This document shows positions 7,799 to 16,681 of a stretch of DNA of 58,181 bases, piece by piece (the first letter of the stretch is position 1; every line of letters starts with the position of its first letter). The position numbers and the translations under genes are program-made. This stretch comes from JBAZCI01 sp041671025 (GTDB lineage: Bacteria; Patescibacteriota; Patescibacteriia; UBA10025). The notes beneath the pieces are model-generated. The model saw only the letters and a list, made by a program, of their open reading frames with translations. It was not told the DNA's origin and made no database searches. The DNA lies in NCBI GenBank assembly GCA_041671025.1, contig JBAZCI010000004.1:1-58181 (forward strand), written 5' to 3'.

Positions 7799-9583
7799 TT
7801 ATACTTTTTTTCCTGCGCGGCGACGCTCAACTTCAGTTAAATATTGCTTGCGAAGACGAACGCTCTTCGGCGTGATCTCAAGATACTCGTCACCGGCCAT
7901 AATTTCCAGTCCGCGTTCGATGGTCATTTTCATCGGCGTAAACAACTGGATAGCTTCGTCGGTGCCCGACGCGCGCATATTCGTCAGTTTTTTGCCTTTA
8001 ATCGGATTGACCGCCATGTCCTCTCCTTTTGAAGCGTTGCCAATCACCATGCCCTCATATACTTCCGTCGCAGGTTCAATATACAGCATGCCCCGTTCCT
8101 GCAGATTTGCCAGTGAATAGCCAAGTGCCTTACCGGTAACCATTGATATCATCGATCCAAGGTCGGTTTTCTTGATATCACCGGCATATGGCTGGTAGCC
8201 GCTTACCCGCGAGCATAAAATGCCTTCACCCTTCGTATCAATCATAAATTCTCCGCGGTAACCGAGAAGACCGCGTGTGGGAATATCAAATATCATTCTG
8301 ACCTGACCGGCGGTATTTTCCATCTTGGTCATCACGCCTTTACGTTTACCCATTTTTTCTATCACAATACCGGATGAAGCCTCGGGAACATCAATTGTCG
8401 CTTCTTCAAACGGCTCCATCTTTTTGCCGTCAACTTCTTTCATAATGACCTGCGGTTGTGACACCTGGAGTTCATATCCTTCGCGCCGCATATTTTCAAT
8501 CAAAATTGCCACATGGAGCTCACCACGTCCATACACTTTCATCGCGTCCGGGAGAAAATCTATTTTTAAACCCACGTTGATTTCCAGTTCGCGTTCTAAG
8601 CGTTCGCGAAGCTGTCGCGATGTCACATACGTTCCTTCGCGCCCGGCAAAGGGCGAATTGTTTACCAAGAAGTTAAGCGAAATCGTCGGTTCATCAACAG
8701 TGATCGCCGGGAGCGGATCCTGATTTTCATTCTCCGCCAATGTTTCACCGATATCGATCTCCGGGAATCCGGCAACCATCACAATATCTCCTGCATGCGC
8801 TTCCTGGACCTCCTCACGCTGTAATCCCCGAAACGTGAACAATTTAGTTATTTTGCCGCGCTCGAACGTACCGTCTGGCTTTTTTCGGACGGCAATACTC
8901 CCGGTTTTCATCTTCCCTTCATACATTCTCCCGATAGCCAAACGCCCTAAAAAGTTATCATACCCGAGGTTAAACGGCTGAAATCTGAAAGGAACGTCAA
9001 TATTTGCCAGGGCCGGATGAATTTTCAACAGTATGGTATCAAGCAGCGGTGAAAGGTCGGTAGCCTCGTCGGACAGGTTAAGTTTCGCTTTACCCTCTCG
9101 TCCGATCGCGTACACTGTAGTGAAATCGAGCTGTTCGTCAGTTGCCCCAAGATCAAGAAAGAGTTCGTACACTTCTTCCTGCGCGAGATCGGCGTCAGCC
9201 GCCGGCTTATCTATCTTGTTGAGCACGACGATCGGCTTTAATCCCAATTCAAGCGATTTTTTGAGCACAAAACGCGTCTGCGGCATCGGACCTTCCTGTG
9301 CATCAACTATCAACAGTACGCTGTCAATGGAACGTAGCACGCGTTCTACTTCTGATCCGAAGTCGGCGTGTCCGGGAGTATCAACAATATTAATTTTCGT
9401 CCCGCGATAAAAGACAGACGTATTCTTCGAATATATCGTAATACCGCGCTCTTTCTCAAGCGTATTCGAATCCATTGAAACCCCTTCATCGGTAACCATC
9501 CCCGTCTGCTTCATTATCGCGTCAGTGAGGGTCGTTTTACCATGGTCAACATGGGCGATGATTGCAATATTTCGTATTTCCAT
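7799..9583 (-). CDS. typA: Translational GTPase TypA/BipA
   Basis: This 594-aa protein is full length for the family. G1 (HVDHGKTT, residues 11-18), G3 (DTPGHADF) and G4 (NKID) are intact, followed by the beta-barrel domain, EF-G-like domains III and V, and the BipA C-terminal domain. TypA binds the ribosome and assists 50S maturation and stress responses such as growth at low temperature. A promoter with TTGACA-17 nt-TATTCT lies about 50 nt upstream. The last residues are very basic (RRRAGKK). Confidence 0.97.
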   Translation of the reverse strand: MEIRNIAIIAHVDHGKTTLTDAIMKQTGMVTDEGVSMDSNTLEKERGITIYSKNTSVFYRGTKINIVDTPGHADFGSEVERVLRSIDSVLLIVDAQEGPMPQTRFVLKKSLELGLKPIVVLNKIDKPAADADLAQEEVYELFLDLGATDEQLDFTTVYAIGREGKAKLNLSDEATDLSPLLDTILLKIHPALANIDVPFRFQPFNLGYDNFLGRLAIGRMYEGKMKTGSIAVRKKPDGTFERGKITKLFTFRGLQREEVQEAHAGDIVMVAGFPEIDIGETLAENENQDPLPAITVDEPTISLNFLVNNSPFAGREGTYVTSRQLRERLERELEINVGLKIDFLPDAMKVYGRGELHVAILIENMRREGYELQVSQPQVIMKEVDGKKMEPFEEATIDVPEASSGIVIEKMGKRKGVMTKMENTAGQVRMIFDIPTRGLLGYRGEFMIDTKGEGILCSRVSGYQPYAGDIKKTDLGSMISMVTGKALGYSLANLQERGMLYIEPATEVYEGMVIGNASKGEDMAVNPIKGKKLTNMRASGTDEAIQLFTPMKMTIERGLEIMAGDEYLEITPKSVRLRKQYLTEVERRRAGKKV

Positions 9584-9632
9584 ACTAAAAAATTTCCAAA
9601 TCAGGAAAATAAGTACTTAACGATTCTGTTAG

Positions 9633-9661
9633 AGAATACCTGCTTTGAGCAGATATGTCAA
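9633..9661 (-). promoter_or_regulatory. typA promoter with a palindrome in the spacer
   Basis: On the minus strand, TTGACA (9661-9656), a 17-nt spacer and TATTCT (9638-9633). The spacer holds the inverted repeat CTGCT-CAA-AGCAG (9652-9640), a possible operator. The start codon follows 49 nt after the -10 box. Confidence 0.6.
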
Positions 9662-9665
9662 TATC

Positions 9666-10490
9666 CTAGAGCTTTTTCATCTCCTCAATGAGTCCGCGAT
9701 ACTCTTGGACAAGCTGACGTTCCCCTATCTCATGACTAAATAACTTGCACACAGTTTCTTCAAACCAGATCTTTTCCTCTTTCCCCCGATGAAAAAAACT
9801 CCAGGCCTTGTCTCCGAACTCCCGGTGAAGTTCAAAAAGCGACTGCATATTAGCGACTTTGTCCGCCATGGCGACGAGTATCGCATCGTGACCGGCGTTG
9901 CGCACAGTTTCTATATACTTATTTTTCTTTTCTTTCCACGCATCATTTTTTTCTAATTCAGCATCATTCGTTACCGCTTTGACCATGCGAAGAACATCTG
10001 TTCCGCATTGTTCTTCAATTTCACTTTCAGTGCAACGTGTATCTTCGAGCAAATCATGGCAAAGCGCGGCAGCTATCACCGTAGGGTTCGGATGCATCCA
10101 ATTGAGGCGATGAATGATGCGCGCAACATCAAGCACATGAACAATGTAGGCTTCTTGCGTTCCTTTGCGCTTTTGTCCGGCGTGCCACTTGAGTGCGAGC
10201 GCAATGGCCTTTGGAACTCTTTGATCAAGTACAGAGAGGCTTGCTCGGAATAATGACTCGTTCCTAATAATCTGGAGCTCCTGCCCATCATGCGCCGCGT
10301 GTTCGAGCCAGTTTTCCCACGTTTTTACTTCCGGATTTGCTAATCTAAATTCTTTTATTGAGCGCTCCACGAGGCGCCGAAGATCTGTACTTTTCTCCAG
10401 TTCGGTGTACCGCCCTGCATCAAAAGCATCAGCGGTAATTATCGCATTATGCAAATCAATTTTTACCAGGGTGTACACCTGCATATGCAT
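9666..10490 (-). CDS. RelA/SpoT-type HD-domain hydrolase
   Basis: This 274-aa protein has a C-terminal HD domain like the (p)ppGpp hydrolase part of RSH proteins and MESH1: HAGQKRKG (103-110), H118, H145-D146 in CHDLLEDT, and a later VAMADKVANM. The first 95 residues are not recognised. No synthetase or TGS/ACT domain is present, so if the activity is conserved it would be a single-function hydrolase of an alarmone or related nucleotide. It starts 6 nt after the upstream membrane protein gene and is probably co-transcribed with it. The start could be the ATG at 10490 or 10484. Confidence 0.8.
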   Translation of the reverse strand: MHMQVYTLVKIDLHNAIITADAFDAGRYTELEKSTDLRRLVERSIKEFRLANPEVKTWENWLEHAAHDGQELQIIRNESLFRASLSVLDQRVPKAIALALKWHAGQKRKGTQEAYIVHVLDVARIIHRLNWMHPNPTVIAAALCHDLLEDTRCTESEIEEQCGTDVLRMVKAVTNDAELEKNDAWKEKKNKYIETVRNAGHDAILVAMADKVANMQSLFELHREFGDKAWSFFHRGKEEKIWFEETVCKLFSHEIGERQLVQEYRGLIEEMKKL

Positions 10491-10496
10491 ACATCA

Positions 10497-10943
10497 CTAC
10501 GTGGTCACGTTACTTACGCAACATGCTTTGAACTCAACGATCGAATAGGCAAGAAAGGCTAACGCACACATCCCTATACAAATAAAAAAGATGTTCCGAT
10601 AAAAAATTATTCTTTTTTTTAATTTTTCAAAATAAAGTTTTTTTTCATCAGGTTGTTCATCAAATGCTGTTGCACTCTCTTTAAAATGTCGCCGTATTAC
10701 GGTCTTGAGTACGACAAATTCTACAAGTGCTATTACTGCGCCAAGTGCCGCAAGAAGTCCCAAACTCAAAATTACGGTCTTTACATAAAAATCCAACCTA
10801 GGCAGAACCCCATTCGATTCAACCGGGGTCGTGAATATATTAACGTTACCTACATCAATAGCGCCAAACGTTGAAATACCCGTTAAGCATCCCAGAATCG
10901 TTATTACTGCGACAGTACCTATTTTCCACTTTCTTATATTCAT
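10497..10943 (-). CDS. Small membrane protein of unknown function
   Basis: The protein has 148 aa from the ATG at 10943. Three hydrophobic segments (about 8-28, 52-75 and 115-138) and a basic loop after the second are visible; no family is recognised. The promoter TTGCGA-17 nt-TAGTAT places the -10 box only 7 nt before this ATG, so the message is probably leaderless; this decided against the longer reading from 11000. It precedes the HD hydrolase gene by 6 nt and may anchor or regulate it. Confidence 0.6.
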   Translation of the reverse strand: MNIRKWKIGTVAVITILGCLTGISTFGAIDVGNVNIFTTPVESNGVLPRLDFYVKTVILSLGLLAALGAVIALVEFVVLKTVIRRHFKESATAFDEQPDEKKLYFEKLKKRIIFYRNIFFICIGMCALAFLAYSIVEFKACCVSNVTT

Positions 10944-11030
10944 GACTACAATACTACCGCCAGACTTTTTTTCTCGCAACTTCTGAAATACTTTACACAT
11001 ACTTGTGATTGGCTATATAAACATATCCAC

Positions 11031-11059
11031 TTGCATCGATATACGAGGTATGTTACGAT
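11031..11059 (+). promoter_or_regulatory. Promoter of the PadR operon
   Basis: TTGCAT (11031-11036), a 17-nt spacer and TACGAT (11054-11059). The padR-like start codon follows 8 nt later, which implies a leaderless transcript. Confidence 0.55.
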
Positions 11060-11067
11060 GTTTCCAT

Positions 11068-11385
11068 ATGAAAATACATAAAGAATTACTCAAGGGTTCC
11101 CTCGATATTATGGTTCTTGCCGTGCTTAAGCATGAACCGCTCTACGGGTACCAAATTGTGAAGGAGCTCAAAAATAAAAGCAAAGATGTTTTTACCCTGG
11201 GAGAAGGCACGCTCTACCCTCTCCTTCATAAACTAGCGACCGCAGGATTGCTTGAATCATGGTGGAGGGAGGTTGAGGGACGAAGGCGTAAATACTACGA
11301 ACTTACTTCACAGGGAAAAAAGTTGCTCGAAGAAAAAACTGCGGAATGGGAAGCCTTTTCACACGCGGTTGACAACGTACTCTAA
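11068..11385 (+). CDS. PadR-family transcriptional regulator
   Basis: This 105-aa protein is a PadR-type winged helix: KGSLDIMVLAVL, then GYQIVKEL, the wing-associated GEGTLYPLLHKL, and WREVEGRRRKYYELTSQGKKLL. The C-terminal helix serves for dimerisation. PadR proteins usually repress a neighbouring membrane or efflux operon. It opens a four-gene plus-strand operon whose next three genes are membrane proteins, and it ends 2 nt before the second. I chose the ATG at 11068 because the -10 box sits 8 nt upstream. Confidence 0.93.
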   Translation: MKIHKELLKGSLDIMVLAVLKHEPLYGYQIVKELKNKSKDVFTLGEGTLYPLLHKLATAGLLESWWREVEGRRRKYYELTSQGKKLLEEKTAEWEAFSHAVDNVL

Positions 11386-11387
11386 GC

Positions 11388-12551
11388 ATGGATATACGAA
11401 CCGACATACGTGAAGAACTTGAGACGCACCTACGCGATTGTGAAGACTCCCTGATCAGCGACGGGGTGCACCCACGCGATGCCCACACTCGCGCAGTCCA
11501 ATTGTTCGGTGAACTCCACCGTGTGGAGCTCGACGTCGCGCGTGAGCATCAACGCCAGTCGCTCTGGTCTATGCGCGCGATTATTGTGGGAATGGTCTTT
11601 TTGGCAATTGCAATATCGCTCGGGTACTGGCTACGTTCATATCCTCTGACGGGAGCCCTGTTTCAGCCTGTGATGCTGAGTATCCTCTACCTCGGCATCT
11701 TTGCACTTGTCCTCGTCCTGATACGATGGATGGTAGAATTTTGGGGACTCAATTCAAAAGAGGTGCTGCTTTTTTCACTACTTTTTTCATTGCTCATCAA
11801 CGTTTCCATTACGGCTATTTACGATATCGATAAAGTGCTTGTACCCATCCAGGCGATCCTCGTAGGTTCTCTCCTATTGGCGGTTGTTATTACGTTTTGG
11901 AATTCGTTATCTGTCTTTGCGAGACGCGTGGCCATATACGGTTTTGCAATATTTGCGATATGGACCGCAATACACGGACAAGCGACAATTTCATTCCTCG
12001 GTTTACCTTCATGCATCTACCTTACGCGAGACGCTGTCCCTCTTTCGGGTGAACTAGCTCAATGTAAGGAAATGCCGTTTTTTTATCCATTACTTTGGCC
12101 CGTGTACGCGGTCATCATTAGCGCGTTATTCGTTACGTTTCACTTTCTCAAGCGCTACGTCGCCAGCGCCGGAACATTCGCCCACAGGAAAATAGTAATG
12201 ACAACTGCACTCGCGCTCGTTCCACTCCTGCCCTTAGCCGTCCACGACGTCAATAATTACGGAAAGATCGACGTCATTTCCTGGAAACCGGCTATTTACC
12301 AATCGTACCACAACATACTGGACAGAGATCCTCAGCCCAAAGATATGGATTTTTATGCCTACACACGTTCATATCAGAATATAAAGCGCGTGGAAGCCGT
12401 ACTTTACGCATCCCAGGAACGCAGGATAAAAATAAATCTCCTGCACCAAGAGATTCTTCATCGGGATGCTTCAGAAGCGGAAATGGACTTTTTTATACAA
12501 TCTCGAATGACTGTTACGGATATACGGACAAAACTGCAAAGCCATGAATAA
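11388..12551 (+). CDS. Membrane protein with permease-prefix N-terminus and DUF4214-like tail
   Basis: The protein has 387 aa. Residues 1-55 resemble the helical prefix domain seen in PadR-linked permeases (ELETHLRDCEDSL, DAHTRAVQLFGE). Seven or so membrane helices follow (about 60-290). The C-terminal 75 residues contain two related units, ILDRDPQPKDMDFYAYTRS and ILHRDASEAEMDFFIQSRM, that look like DUF4214. It overlaps the next gene by 8 nt. The prefix domain and operon position suggest it is the target regulated with the PadR protein; substrate and function are unknown. Confidence 0.65.
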   Translation: MDIRTDIREELETHLRDCEDSLISDGVHPRDAHTRAVQLFGELHRVELDVAREHQRQSLWSMRAIIVGMVFLAIAISLGYWLRSYPLTGALFQPVMLSILYLGIFALVLVLIRWMVEFWGLNSKEVLLFSLLFSLLINVSITAIYDIDKVLVPIQAILVGSLLLAVVITFWNSLSVFARRVAIYGFAIFAIWTAIHGQATISFLGLPSCIYLTRDAVPLSGELAQCKEMPFFYPLLWPVYAVIISALFVTFHFLKRYVASAGTFAHRKIVMTTALALVPLLPLAVHDVNNYGKIDVISWKPAIYQSYHNILDRDPQPKDMDFYAYTRSYQNIKRVEAVLYASQERRIKINLLHQEILHRDASEAEMDFFIQSRMTVTDIRTKLQSHE

Positions 12552-13746
12552 TAAAAATTTGCGCACCATGCCACGTTTGATTGCCTACAAAACACTACTG
12601 CCCATACTATTCATGTTTTTGCTTATCCTCGGTGTTCCGGCCATCGTGCATTCTGCTGCAGAATCCCGGGAAACAACGCTTCGACTTACTCCCGATGTAC
12701 TCAATGGACAACGCATCTACCAATCACGACATACGACGCTTGAACTTGAAACGTGGGCAGTCAGCCAATGGAAAACAATCGCCATTCCTGAGACATGGGG
12801 CGATGCAAACGTTTACATCGAATTATGGGACAGCGAAAATCACCGGATACAAAATTTTTCAGCCCGTCCCCTTCTGTCCCATTCGCTTGATATTTCGACG
12901 CTGGACGCGACGCTGTACCCGTCATTTCGCGTTATCATTTTCCAGGCAAACAGTACGACCGAGTGGCCAGTCACTGATATACGCGTCACACATACCGAAT
13001 CATTTAATACACGCTTCCTGGTCCTGCTTATTCTCGTCAGCCTGATGATTCTCGGATTACTTATAGGCGCATTCCGCTATCGCATGACGCCGGCATACGT
13101 GTGGAAGTCCACGCGGATGCTACTCTCTCACCCCCAAACACAAGTTACCGCCGAATATATTCTTGCGTCATCATGGCTTGTGGTTTTATGGTCGGCCGTA
13201 TTTTCGGTGCCTCTTGGCATGCACGCGGGTGGCATTCAATTTCTGTATCTCCTTGTGAAACTTCCTCTGTTGTTCTTTTGTTCGTTTCTTATTTCATTTT
13301 CGACACAAATGGTTCTCACAAAATTGTCCGGAATAAGCGCATCAGCCGGAGTATTCGTCAGCAACGCACTGCATGTCCTCGCGGTTACCGCGGTCGCGCT
13401 CGCCGCACTGAGCCCGATTGTCTGGATGCTTGTACTGACCCACCAGCCGCACGACCTCGTACTCGTCTGGGCATTGCTTCTGTTCTGTATCGCCTATTTC
13501 ATCGGCATCGTACGTCTGTACGCTCATTACCGCATCCTCGGTGCCAAATTCCCTCTCGTTGCAGTCGCCGTTTGGGTTAGCATTTACGCGATTGTCCTCC
13601 TGCAGGTCGGATGGATGCTCCGCCCATGGGTCGGCGTGGTGGACCCTATTCAAAAAAAAGTGCCATTCACGCGGTTATATAGCGGGAATGTGTTTGAAGA
13701 AATTTCATTAACTATTAACCGGCTCACCAGCCAAGAAAGGAAATAA
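12544..13746 (+). CDS. Multi-pass membrane protein with extracytoplasmic beta-rich domain
   Basis: The protein has 400 aa. An N-terminal signal or anchor helix (about 14-38, ending HSAAES) is followed by a soluble, probably extracytoplasmic domain of about 115 residues rich in beta-type sequence, then six or so membrane helices from about 155. No family was recognised; the helix part is loosely like Yip1-type domains. It overlaps the preceding gene by 8 nt and precedes the next by 3 nt, so it belongs to the PadR operon. Confidence 0.6.
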   Translation: MNNKNLRTMPRLIAYKTLLPILFMFLLILGVPAIVHSAAESRETTLRLTPDVLNGQRIYQSRHTTLELETWAVSQWKTIAIPETWGDANVYIELWDSENHRIQNFSARPLLSHSLDISTLDATLYPSFRVIIFQANSTTEWPVTDIRVTHTESFNTRFLVLLILVSLMILGLLIGAFRYRMTPAYVWKSTRMLLSHPQTQVTAEYILASSWLVVLWSAVFSVPLGMHAGGIQFLYLLVKLPLLFFCSFLISFSTQMVLTKLSGISASAGVFVSNALHVLAVTAVALAALSPIVWMLVLTHQPHDLVLVWALLLFCIAYFIGIVRLYAHYRILGAKFPLVAVAVWVSIYAIVLLQVGWMLRPWVGVVDPIQKKVPFTRLYSGNVFEEISLTINRLTSQERK

Positions 13747-13749
13747 TGT

Positions 13750-14334
13750 ATGTCACCATTTGTAAGCAGTACGCTGCTCAAAAACAAACAAGAGATATTT
13801 GAGTCAAAAATTAAGTCGAACAGCTGGAAAAAGAACAGCATTGAGTTTGCGGTTGTCAGCATCATTGGTACGGCGGTATTCGGCGCCGCATCAGTCATCG
13901 GTACAGAGTGGAGCAATATATGGCATGTCGCTTCACGGCTCGTCATCGTTATGTGGGAATCATTCGCAATCTGCCTGCCTTCACTGTTTATCTTCAGCCT
14001 TGTCCGCGGATCAAAAATAACCCTTGCGGAACTTGCCTACTTCATGGTCGGAGGACTGGCAATCATCGGTATTGTCCTCCTTTCGATTTCGCCCATTACC
14101 GCATTTTTCATGTGGACAAGCAATTCGCAGGAAATTCCGCTCATGATGTCAGTTCTTGCGGGCGGATTAGGATTTCTCTTTGGCATCTACTTTATCGGGC
14201 GCGGTCTAGAGTTTATCCGCAGTATACGCAGGACGACAGATCCCGATGCAAAATCCGGCCTGGATGTATTCCTGCTCTGGTCTATTCTCCTTATTGCGGT
14301 CATCGCCCAGATGATCCGGGTGCTCCTCGCATAA
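13750..14334 (+). CDS. Integral membrane protein of the PadR operon
   Basis: The protein has 194 aa with about five hydrophobic helices after a charged N-terminus (residues 1-28). No domain is recognised. It loosely resembles the helical half of the upstream 400-aa protein in layout. It is the last gene of the four-gene operon; a structured region follows without an obvious plus-strand terminator. Confidence 0.6.
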   Translation: MSPFVSSTLLKNKQEIFESKIKSNSWKKNSIEFAVVSIIGTAVFGAASVIGTEWSNIWHVASRLVIVMWESFAICLPSLFIFSLVRGSKITLAELAYFMVGGLAIIGIVLLSISPITAFFMWTSNSQEIPLMMSVLAGGLGFLFGIYFIGRGLEFIRSIRRTTDPDAKSGLDVFLLWSILLIAVIAQMIRVLLA

Positions 14335-14343
14335 CAAAAAAAT

Positions 14344-14585
14344 GCCGGGAGAATGCGGATCCTCGACAGGGTAGGTGTTTTTGGGGACACCGCCGATATG
14401 CTCATATCCAGAAAAATCCGGATGATCGTATACACCTCGTCTGCAAGGTATGCGGAGTGCGCAACGGATAGAATCCGGTTACGATGTAGCGAGCGTCCTG
14501 TGAGACATTCTCCCGACTTTGTAATCCTGACCGAGCTGTTAGGATCACAGTGCACGGTCGTATTGCGGGTACAATACATCGACCG
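14344..14585 (-). ncRNA. Candidate structured RNA between convergent genes
   Basis: The 336-nt gap between the PadR operon and the helicase gene has no convincing gene. It is enclosed by a perfect 10-bp inverted repeat CGGGAGAATG/CATTCTCCCG about 160 nt apart (14344-14353 and 14505-14514), with further nested pairs: CTCACAGG with CCTGTCGAG (one bulge), TCGTA with TACGA, the hairpin GGTGT/ACACC and the hairpin CGGAT/ATCCG. On the minus strand the closing stem is followed by GCATTTTTTT, as at an intrinsic terminator. An upstream hairpin CGGTCG/CGACCG extends to 14585. I found no tmRNA, RNase P or SRP signature; a 6S-like fold is possible but unproven. Confidence 0.45.
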
Positions 14586-14670
14586 CTAGAATAGAGTATA
14601 CGAAGGCGCTTTGCCTGTCAATGCAAAGACAGCACGCCAAAAAAACGTACGAATGATCGGTGGAAATAAA

Positions 14671-16026
14671 TTAATAGGACATTTTTCCGTCTTTTTCCTG
14701 TTGCGCCTTATGCTGTAATATGAATTTCTTCATCTTTTGCTTCATGACTCTTGCTCCCATTTTTTTAAGTTCGTTAGCATTTTCTTCAGATTGCGACTGA
14801 AGCTCTCCATCCAACTCGGTGATCTTCCTGTTTACCTTCAATGCCATTTCATTCAATCCTTTGAGCGCAATACCTTCCAGCGTGCGTACCCGCGAAAGCG
14901 CAACATACCCCATCCCTTCGGCAAATGCCTTACTCAAATCGATTTCGGCGGCATCAAGACTCATTCCCTGGCTTTTATGAACGGTAATCGCCCATGCCAA
15001 TCGAATCGGCACTTGTATAATTTCTGCAACCACTTCGTCTTCTTCTTCAATTTTCCAACTGCCCGGTTTAGCCAAAACTTCCCGCCCAGAAGCGGTTTCT
15101 ACAATTGGGTAGGTACTGATCTCATCAAATCCGGTCACAATGCCCAGCGTACCGTTCACATATCCTTTGGTACGGTTATTCTGTACAAACATGACCACGG
15201 CATCTTTTTTTAATTCAAGCATTTCAGGAACAAGACAGTATTTCTTCAGGTTCTGAACAAGTTTTTCGTCGCCAATTGTTTTCATTTCATACCGCTTTGA
15301 TTCTGCCGGCAATGCATCAAGTTCCTCCGCATTAAGCGCATCAACGTCGATATTATGCGTGTAGAGCCTAGTCGGCTTCATCACCCGGTCAACCGATTTC
15401 CCATGCCGGCTAAACAACGTCGATAGCACAGACTCGGTAATATTGCTCTTGCGAATATCACTGAGAAGTTCCAGGTACTGATCATCTGTCTGCCTGTGCT
15501 GTGTTTCCAGATAGCAGGTGGCGAATTCTGCCTGTTTCCATGCCTCCGCAGTAAACGCAAAACCGGTCGGCTTCCCCGATTCCCGATGAGGAATTGGCGG
15601 CAGTTGAAAAAAGTCGCCGCATACAATCATCTGCATCCCGCCAAACGGCTTTTTATTCTGTCGCAGGCTTTTACATACTCGATCAAGAAGATCAAGAATA
15701 GGCGCTCCAAGCATTGAGATTTCATCAATGACCAGCACCTGGGTCTGCGTGACGCGCTTTCGAACGTCGTTATTGTAAAATAATCTGGTAATTTCACGAT
15801 CGGTCATGTCATCGTGGATGCCGATCCCGGCCCACGAATGAATCGTACGCCCGTCAATCTGCGTGGCGGCGATACCCGTCGAAGCCGTAACACTCACGGT
15901 GATTTTATTTTTTTTCAGGTAGGTAACGTACTTTTGAACAAGATAACTTTTCCCGCTGCCTGCGGCACCGGTCAAAAATACATTTCTCCCCAGTTTCATG
16001 ATATCTAATGCCTGATCCTGGGTCAT
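14671..16026 (-). CDS. PIF1-like ATP-dependent DNA helicase
   Basis: This 451-aa superfamily 1B helicase has Walker A GAAGSGKS (20-27), Walker B VLVIDEISML (D101-E102), the TASTGIAA motif, GDFFQLPP, and the C-terminal motifs WAITVHKSQGMSLDAAEIDL and GMGYVALSRV. PIF1 proteins move 5' to 3' on single-stranded DNA and act at stalled forks and structured DNA. It is the compact core with no accessory domain beyond a short Lys-rich tail. Its start overlaps the stop of the CYTH gene by 4 nt, so translation is coupled. Confidence 0.93.
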   Translation of the reverse strand: MTQDQALDIMKLGRNVFLTGAAGSGKSYLVQKYVTYLKKNKITVSVTASTGIAATQIDGRTIHSWAGIGIHDDMTDREITRLFYNNDVRKRVTQTQVLVIDEISMLGAPILDLLDRVCKSLRQNKKPFGGMQMIVCGDFFQLPPIPHRESGKPTGFAFTAEAWKQAEFATCYLETQHRQTDDQYLELLSDIRKSNITESVLSTLFSRHGKSVDRVMKPTRLYTHNIDVDALNAEELDALPAESKRYEMKTIGDEKLVQNLKKYCLVPEMLELKKDAVVMFVQNNRTKGYVNGTLGIVTGFDEISTYPIVETASGREVLAKPGSWKIEEEDEVVAEIIQVPIRLAWAITVHKSQGMSLDAAEIDLSKAFAEGMGYVALSRVRTLEGIALKGLNEMALKVNRKITELDGELQSQSEENANELKKMGARVMKQKMKKFILQHKAQQEKDGKMSY

Positions 16027-16577
16027 TGTATTTTATTGTTTTGTTTTTTGAATTTCTGCATATCCGCGTTCACTCCGTAGCGCTTAAACACACCGACTGC
16101 CGTCATGTTAACCGTTTGATCCATTGTATATCCGAGTTTTTCAAGTATGCGTCGGATATGCTCCTCTTCCCCTTCAATTTCTAAAAATGGAGATATGTCG
16201 GGATATGTGTCGATGACAATCTCAACATCGTCTAATACAAATGTCGTACGGTATTTTTCCCTGTATCGCGTACTGATCAATCCGAGCGCGTTCAATATTT
16301 TTCTCACGATCTCGGCATCACCAACGGTCGTTTCGTATTCGTCGTGAGCGAGAAAGCCGCGCTCTAAAGAACGACCGCCTTTGTAACATATTTCCGTCCT
16401 GTCCGGATATTGTCGTAATCGAAACAATGCATGATCCGTATCGATGCGTCCGTCAGGAAAATCAAAGCTCTCGTCAATAATAAGCGTTTCTGGCTTTTCT
16501 TTTGCACCGAGCGACAGAAGTTTCTTCCTTATTTCATCAACATTGATATCCAAAATTTTCAATTCTATTTCGCGCAT
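16023..16577 (-). CDS. CYTH-domain phosphohydrolase/cyclase-like protein
   Basis: The 184-aa protein begins MREIELKI, containing the ExExK signature of CYTH enzymes (adenylate cyclase IV, thiamine triphosphatase, tripolyphosphatase). Other conserved charged strands follow: RLRQYPDRTEICYKGG, REKYRTTF and FLEIEGEE. The tunnel fold binds triphosphate substrates with divalent metal; the substrate is not predictable. The ATG at 16577 lies 6 nt after a TATACT -10 box, which argues for this start over the upstream in-frame ATGs and for a leaderless message. Confidence 0.88.
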   Translation of the reverse strand: MREIELKILDINVDEIRKKLLSLGAKEKPETLIIDESFDFPDGRIDTDHALFRLRQYPDRTEICYKGGRSLERGFLAHDEYETTVGDAEIVRKILNALGLISTRYREKYRTTFVLDDVEIVIDTYPDISPFLEIEGEEEHIRRILEKLGYTMDQTVNMTAVGVFKRYGVNADMQKFKKQNNKIQ

Positions 16578-16613
16578 GGTCATAGTATAGCATAACGCAT
16601 CCCCAGACGTGAC

Positions 16614-16642
16614 TTGACGCATCCATACGGATATGGTACATT
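16614..16642 (+). promoter_or_regulatory. Promoter for the small membrane protein pair
   Basis: TTGACG (16614-16619), a 17-nt spacer and TACATT (16637-16642), divergent from the CYTH gene. The 5' UTR would be about 33 nt, with a strong Shine-Dalgarno site. Confidence 0.55.
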
Positions 16643-16681
16643 GCGGCATAAATAGAAAAGGTAATTTCCCCGGAGGAAAAA

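Noticed and set aside
9640..9652. CTGCTTTGAGCAG as an intrinsic terminator after the HD hydrolase gene
   Set aside because: No T-run follows on either strand; it lies in the typA promoter spacer and is better seen as a possible operator.
14353..14589. A 78-codon open frame on the plus strand in the gap before the helicase gene
   Set aside because: The same bases form a nested inverted-repeat structure; the translation is rich in Arg and Cys without any pattern.
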